Positions 6,758-9,290 of a DNA stretch of 9,290 bases are shown one piece after another (positions within the stretch are counted from its first letter, which is position 1; each line of letters begins with the position of its first letter). Under the pieces are notes generated by a model. It was not told where the DNA came from and made no database searches. It saw nothing but the letters and a program-made list of their open reading frames with translations. The position numbers were made by a program, and so were the translations under genes. Source of the stretch: Chthoniobacter flavus (lineage in GTDB: Bacteria > Verrucomicrobiota > Verrucomicrobiia > Chthoniobacterales > DYNR01); the NCBI GenBank assembly GCA_020720945.1, contig DYNR01000031.1, forward strand, positions 1-9,290, read 5' to 3'.

Positions 6758-7389
6758 CGGTCGTCCATCACGCCGACCGATTGGATTTTTTTTTCGCCCA
6801 CTTCAAAAACTTCCTGGCTGACGGGGTGCGCCGTGGCCCGGTAATCGCTTAAAACTAGGGGGGCGAATTCGCCGATCCGCGTTGCCAGTTTCGGGAAAAG
6901 GTAAATGCGGAAGCGCGAGGGGACTACGGCATAAAACTCCGGGCCGAAGACGGATTCGTATTTTTTTTGCAGGGAAGGGGCAAAAAGGGCGGCGCAGGAG
7001 TCCATGGAACTCCCGTCCAAGACGGCGGCCAAAACGACATCGCGCTCGTCGCGGATCCAGCGCACCGGAAGGTCGGCGAGGATTTGGTCGGCCCGTTCGA
7101 GGGCGCGGGTAGCCCAGAGAGGGTCGTTTTTTTCCATCGCTGCAAGCTCTTCTACGGAAACGAGTTTCATTTCCTCCTCTTCCATTTTTGCGATGGTCTG
7201 GAGAGTGCGTTTGCTGCCTGCGACCGGGAAGGAGACGGCAGGCCAGAGGAAATCGGGTTCGGGGATAAAAATTGGGGTGGAGGGGGTGGCGGGAGATTCG
7301 CCGGCGGTGCTGGAAAGGGGTAAGCAGAAGAGAAGAAGGAGAAAATTGAAATTGTGGAGCAAAGAGCGTAAGGTCGTTTTCGTGATCAC
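6754..7389 (-). CDS. Secreted protein of unknown function, divergent from ruvA
   Basis: I do not recognise this 211-residue protein. The preferred GTG start (7389) gives a good signal peptide: MITKTTLRSLLHN, the core FNFLLLLFCLPLSS (14-27), and a likely cut near TAG30. A proline-rich linker (33-50) follows, then a mixed alpha/beta region with charged helices (KMEEEEMKLVSVEELAAMEK, 68-87; ALERADQILADL, 96-107), an arginine/acid stretch WIRDERDVVLAAVLDGSSMD (111-130) and a beta-looking FYAVVPSRFRIYLFP (152-166). No named motif is seen. Other starts are possible (TTG at 7440, giving 228 residues, or TTG at 7362); no clear ribosome binding site decides. The 5' end overlaps ruvA's start by 8 bases and the 3' end overlaps rdgB's stop, so the gene fills the whole gap between two rightward genes. 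Being a reading frame opposite no other gene over most of its length, it is likely real. Confidence 0.75.
   Translation of the reverse strand: MITKTTLRSLLHNFNFLLLLFCLPLSSTAGESPATPSTPIFIPEPDFLWPAVSFPVAGSKRTLQTIAKMEEEEMKLVSVEELAAMEKNDPLWATRALERADQILADLPVRWIRDERDVVLAAVLDGSSMDSCAALFAPSLQKKYESVFGPEFYAVVPSRFRIYLFPKLATRIGEFAPLVLSDYRATAHPVSQEVFEVGEKKIQSVGVMDDR
6758..6794 (+). terminator. Possible intrinsic terminator after rdgB, within the convergent gene
   Basis: Directly after the rdgB stop, CGGTCG (6758-6763) can pair with CGACCG (6774-6779) around a 10-base loop. An alternative stem pairs TCCATC (6764-6769) with GATTGGA (6779-6785, one bulge) and is immediately followed by nine T (6786-6794). 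Hairpin plus T-run suits a terminator for rightward transcription. All of it lies inside the end of the opposite-strand gene, and the stems are short, so this is tentative. Confidence 0.4.
7369..7373 (+). promoter_or_regulatory. Shine-Dalgarno of ruvA
   Basis: TAAGG ends 8 bases before the GTG at 7382. It supports GTG as the ruvA start, and it lies inside the signal-peptide codons of the opposite-strand gene. Confidence 0.5.
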
Positions 7390-7987
7390 TTTTTTAGAAG
7401 GAATTTTAGTGGAGGCGTTGCCGACGCAGGTAGTAATCAATGTGCAAGGAGTGGGTTATCAGGTTTTGATTCCGCTTTCAAGCTACGACCGTTTGCCGCC
7501 CGTGGGAGCTTCGTTCCGTTTGTTGACGCATTTGGTCGTGCGAGAAGATGCCCATTTGCTTTACGGTTTTGCCACGAAAGAGGAAAGAGATTTGTTCCGT
7601 TTGTTGATCCATCATGTTTCCGGGGTCGGGCCCAAGATGGGGCTTTCTGTTTTGAGCGGCATGAGCGTTGTGATGTTTCAGGCGGCGGTGGTGAGGAACG
7701 ATATCGCTTCGTTGTCGAAGATTAGCGGGGTGGGAAAAAAGACGGCCGAGCGGATTGTTGTGGAATTGAAAGATAAGGTGGGGGTCGCGGCGGAATGGGA
7801 GGCGGCGAGTGCGAAGAACGCCCCGAGCGAGGAAGATACAGTGTCGCACGATGCGGTTTTGGCATTGATGGCTCTCGGGTATAAGCAGGTTGAGGCGCAC
7901 AAGGCGGTGAAAGCGGCGGCGGCGCATTTGCAGGGGAGGCTGACTTCCGAAGAGTTGATCCGCAACGCGCTGAAACTTTTGGCATGA
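7382..7987 (+). CDS. ruvA: Holliday junction branch migration protein RuvA
   Basis: RuvA binds four-way DNA junctions as a tetramer and loads the RuvB motor during recombination and repair. The 201-residue product is of standard length. Domain I (OB fold, about 1-64) starts ITFLEGILVE and includes VQGVGYQVLIP and DAHLLYGFAT. Domain II (about 65-140) has the two helix-hairpin-helix motifs, HHVSGVGPKMGLSVLSG (77-93) and ISGVGKKTAERIVVELKDK (114-132). After a linker, domain III (about 155-201) includes DAVLALMALGYKQVEAHKAV (157-176) for RuvB contact. The GTG start at 7382 corresponds to the usual MITFLEG and has TAAGG upstream; the frame upstream of it is open only because it mirrors the opposite gene. 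ruvC and ruvB are not adjacent. The stop overlaps the next gene as ATGA. Confidence 0.95.
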   Translation: MITFLEGILVEALPTQVVINVQGVGYQVLIPLSSYDRLPPVGASFRLLTHLVVREDAHLLYGFATKEERDLFRLLIHHVSGVGPKMGLSVLSGMSVVMFQAAVVRNDIASLSKISGVGKKTAERIVVELKDKVGVAAEWEAASAKNAPSEEDTVSHDAVLALMALGYKQVEAHKAVKAAAAHLQGRLTSEELIRNALKLLA

Positions 7988-9290
7988 GCGAGGAGAAAAA
8001 AATTGTGGGGGATGGCGAAGCTAGGTGCCGGCGGATTGCATCGGCGATGCCCGAAGGCGGGCTGTTTTCTGGTCTCTCTTGGCGGGTGGCAGCGGAGCCT
8101 TTCGTTTTGCCGGAAGGGCTTGCTGCCGATTTGGAAAAACTCGGCTACCGGTTGTGGAAGTTTTTGAGGGCGTGCGATTTGCTTTACACGCAGAGCGTCA
8201 AAGGGACGATGCCGCGGTGGGTCGCCGAGGTTTTGGATGCGGGTAAATCGCCCGAGGTTATCGGGCTTGGCAGGGATCGGGCGTTTCGGGGGCAATTGCC
8301 GGGGGTGATTCGCCCCGACATTATTCCGACGCCTGGCGGATACATTTTGAGCGAGATCGACAGCACGCCGGGGGGGATCGGGTTGACGGCATGGATGAAC
8401 GAAGTTTACTCCCGCGAAGGCTGCCGAGTTTTCGGTGGGGAGGAGGGGATGCTCGACGGGTTCGCGTCCATTTTTTCCGGTCGTGGGACGATTTATGTCA
8501 GCGCGGAAGCTGCGACTTATCGGCCTGAAATGGAATGGGTTGCAGCGAGGTTGAGGGAGTCTGGGAGAGGCGATTTTTCCGTGGTGGGAGAAGGGTGCGA
8601 GATGCCTTGCGAGGGGACGCTTTACCGTTTTTTTGAAATGTTTGATTTGCCGAACCTCCCGGATGCCGGAGGGATTTTTTCGGCGGCGAGGGGAGGGGGT
8701 TTGACGGTGACAGCGCCGCCCAAGGCGTTTTTGGAGGAGAAGCTGTGGTTCGCGTTATTTTGGCTTAAGCCGCTGGAGGCGTTTTGGGTGAGGGAGCTAG
8801 GGGGTGGGGTGTTTCAAGAATTGCGTAAGTGCATCCCGCGCACTTGGTTGCTCGATCCTGCGCCGCTTCCTTACAATGGGGTTTACCCGTTTCTCGATAT
8901 TCATTCTTGGGCGGAGCTAAAAAAGTTCAGCCAAAAGCAGAGGCGGTTGGCCATCAAGATCAGCGGGTATTCCGAGCTAGCGTGGGGGGCGCGTGGGGTG
9001 ACATTGGGGCATGATATTTCTTCGGAAGAGTGGGGTGAGGCGATTGATCGGGCGCTGGATGCGTATCCGTCTCATCCGTTCATCCTCCAAGAGTTTCACC
9101 AGGGGGCACTGTTTGAAACCAGTTTCTTCGACCCGAAAACGGGCTTGCTTGGTTCGATGGAGGCCAGGGCGCGGATTTGTCCGTATTATTTTCAGAAGGA
9201 CAATAAGTTGCGTTCGGGCGGGGCGCTTGCGACACTTTGTTCCGCCGAAAAAAAATTGATTCATGGGATGAGCGATGCAGTCCTTTGTCC
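7984..9290 (+). CDS. Uncharacterised ATP-grasp-like protein (partial, C-terminus off right edge)
   Basis: At least 435 residues are encoded and the frame is open to the window's end. I cannot assign a named family. Seen: a region RPDIIPTPGGYILSEIDSTP (110-129) followed by GGIGL, resembling the pre-ATP-grasp part of glutathionylspermidine-synthase-like proteins; then a segment with ATP-grasp character, RRLAIKISGYSELAWGARGV (320-339), where Lys325 and the glycine-containing loop could hold ATP; then SHPFILQEFHQG (363-374), like the hinge strand that contacts adenine; and EARARICPYYF (393-403) and GGALATLCS (412-420), where metal or phosphate ligands might be expected. By analogy it would form a carboxylate-amine (or similar) bond using ATP, but substrate and reaction are unknown. 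No signal peptide or membrane segment is seen, so it is likely cytoplasmic. The ATG at 7984 overlaps the ruvA stop (ATGA), implying translational coupling; no Shine-Dalgarno is apparent. Confidence 0.85.
   Translation, partial: MSEEKKIVGDGEARCRRIASAMPEGGLFSGLSWRVAAEPFVLPEGLAADLEKLGYRLWKFLRACDLLYTQSVKGTMPRWVAEVLDAGKSPEVIGLGRDRAFRGQLPGVIRPDIIPTPGGYILSEIDSTPGGIGLTAWMNEVYSREGCRVFGGEEGMLDGFASIFSGRGTIYVSAEAATYRPEMEWVAARLRESGRGDFSVVGEGCEMPCEGTLYRFFEMFDLPNLPDAGGIFSAARGGGLTVTAPPKAFLEEKLWFALFWLKPLEAFWVRELGGGVFQELRKCIPRTWLLDPAPLPYNGVYPFLDIHSWAELKKFSQKQRRLAIKISGYSELAWGARGVTLGHDISSEEWGEAIDRALDAYPSHPFILQEFHQGALFETSFFDPKTGLLGSMEARARICPYYFQKDNKLRSGGALATLCSAEKKLIHGMSDAVLC

Noticed and set aside
7004..7381. 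N-terminal extension of ruvA to 327 residues
   Set aside because: RuvA is normally about 200 residues starting MITFLEG, matched by the GTG at 7382; the rest is antisense to another gene.
1..9290. tRNA, rRNA, CRISPR array, insertion sequence, toxin-antitoxin or defence genes
   Set aside because: No cloverleaf, regularly spaced repeats, transposase motifs or terminal inverted repeats were seen; nearly every base belongs to the nine genes described.

Overview
The window is a compact stretch of bacterial chromosome with nine protein-coding genes and no RNA gene, mobile element or CRISPR array that I can see. No gene-free stretch exceeds about 60 bases. The gene set points to a Gram-negative, LPS-making bacterium: a heptose-phosphate kinase, signal peptidase I, and small secreted proteins. 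The long N-terminal extension and central insertion of the signal peptidase, together with a phoH-pgpH pair, suggest the PVC group, most likely Verrucomicrobiota. This placement is inference from general family knowledge, not from a search. Both strands' genes show strand-dependent codon use, and the + strand stays G- and T-rich throughout, as expected if it is the leading strand of replication.

Left block (1-5054, all on the minus strand, read right to left): two small overlapping secreted proteins of unknown function (4254-5054 and 3820-4257, sharing ATGA), then phoH (2743-3759), a membrane HD-domain phosphodiesterase of the PgpH/YqfF type (1163-2755, overlapping phoH), and signal peptidase I lepB (1-1126, running off the left edge). 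A 57-base gap (5055-5111) separates this block from the divergent rightward genes.

Right block (5112-9290): hldA (heptose-7-phosphate kinase) and rdgB (ITP/XTP pyrophosphatase) are coupled through a TGATG junction. A convergent minus-strand gene for a secreted unknown protein (6754-7389) shares its stop region with rdgB and its start region with ruvA: the two divergent GTG starts lie in one palindrome, GTGATCAC. ruvA (Holliday-junction binding) is followed, through an ATGA overlap, by a large unrecognised gene running off the right edge. That last product has features suggestive of an ATP-grasp enzyme and is the least explained protein here.

Functionally the window mixes housekeeping jobs (secretion, c-di-AMP signalling, RNA/phosphate-related PhoH, nucleotide-pool cleaning, recombination, LPS core precursor) with four uncharacterised proteins, three of them exported. 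I found no clear defence, mobile or biosynthetic system. The most interesting items are the ATP-grasp-like protein, the overlapping start palindrome, the PgpH form without its extracellular domain, and the paired secreted proteins.
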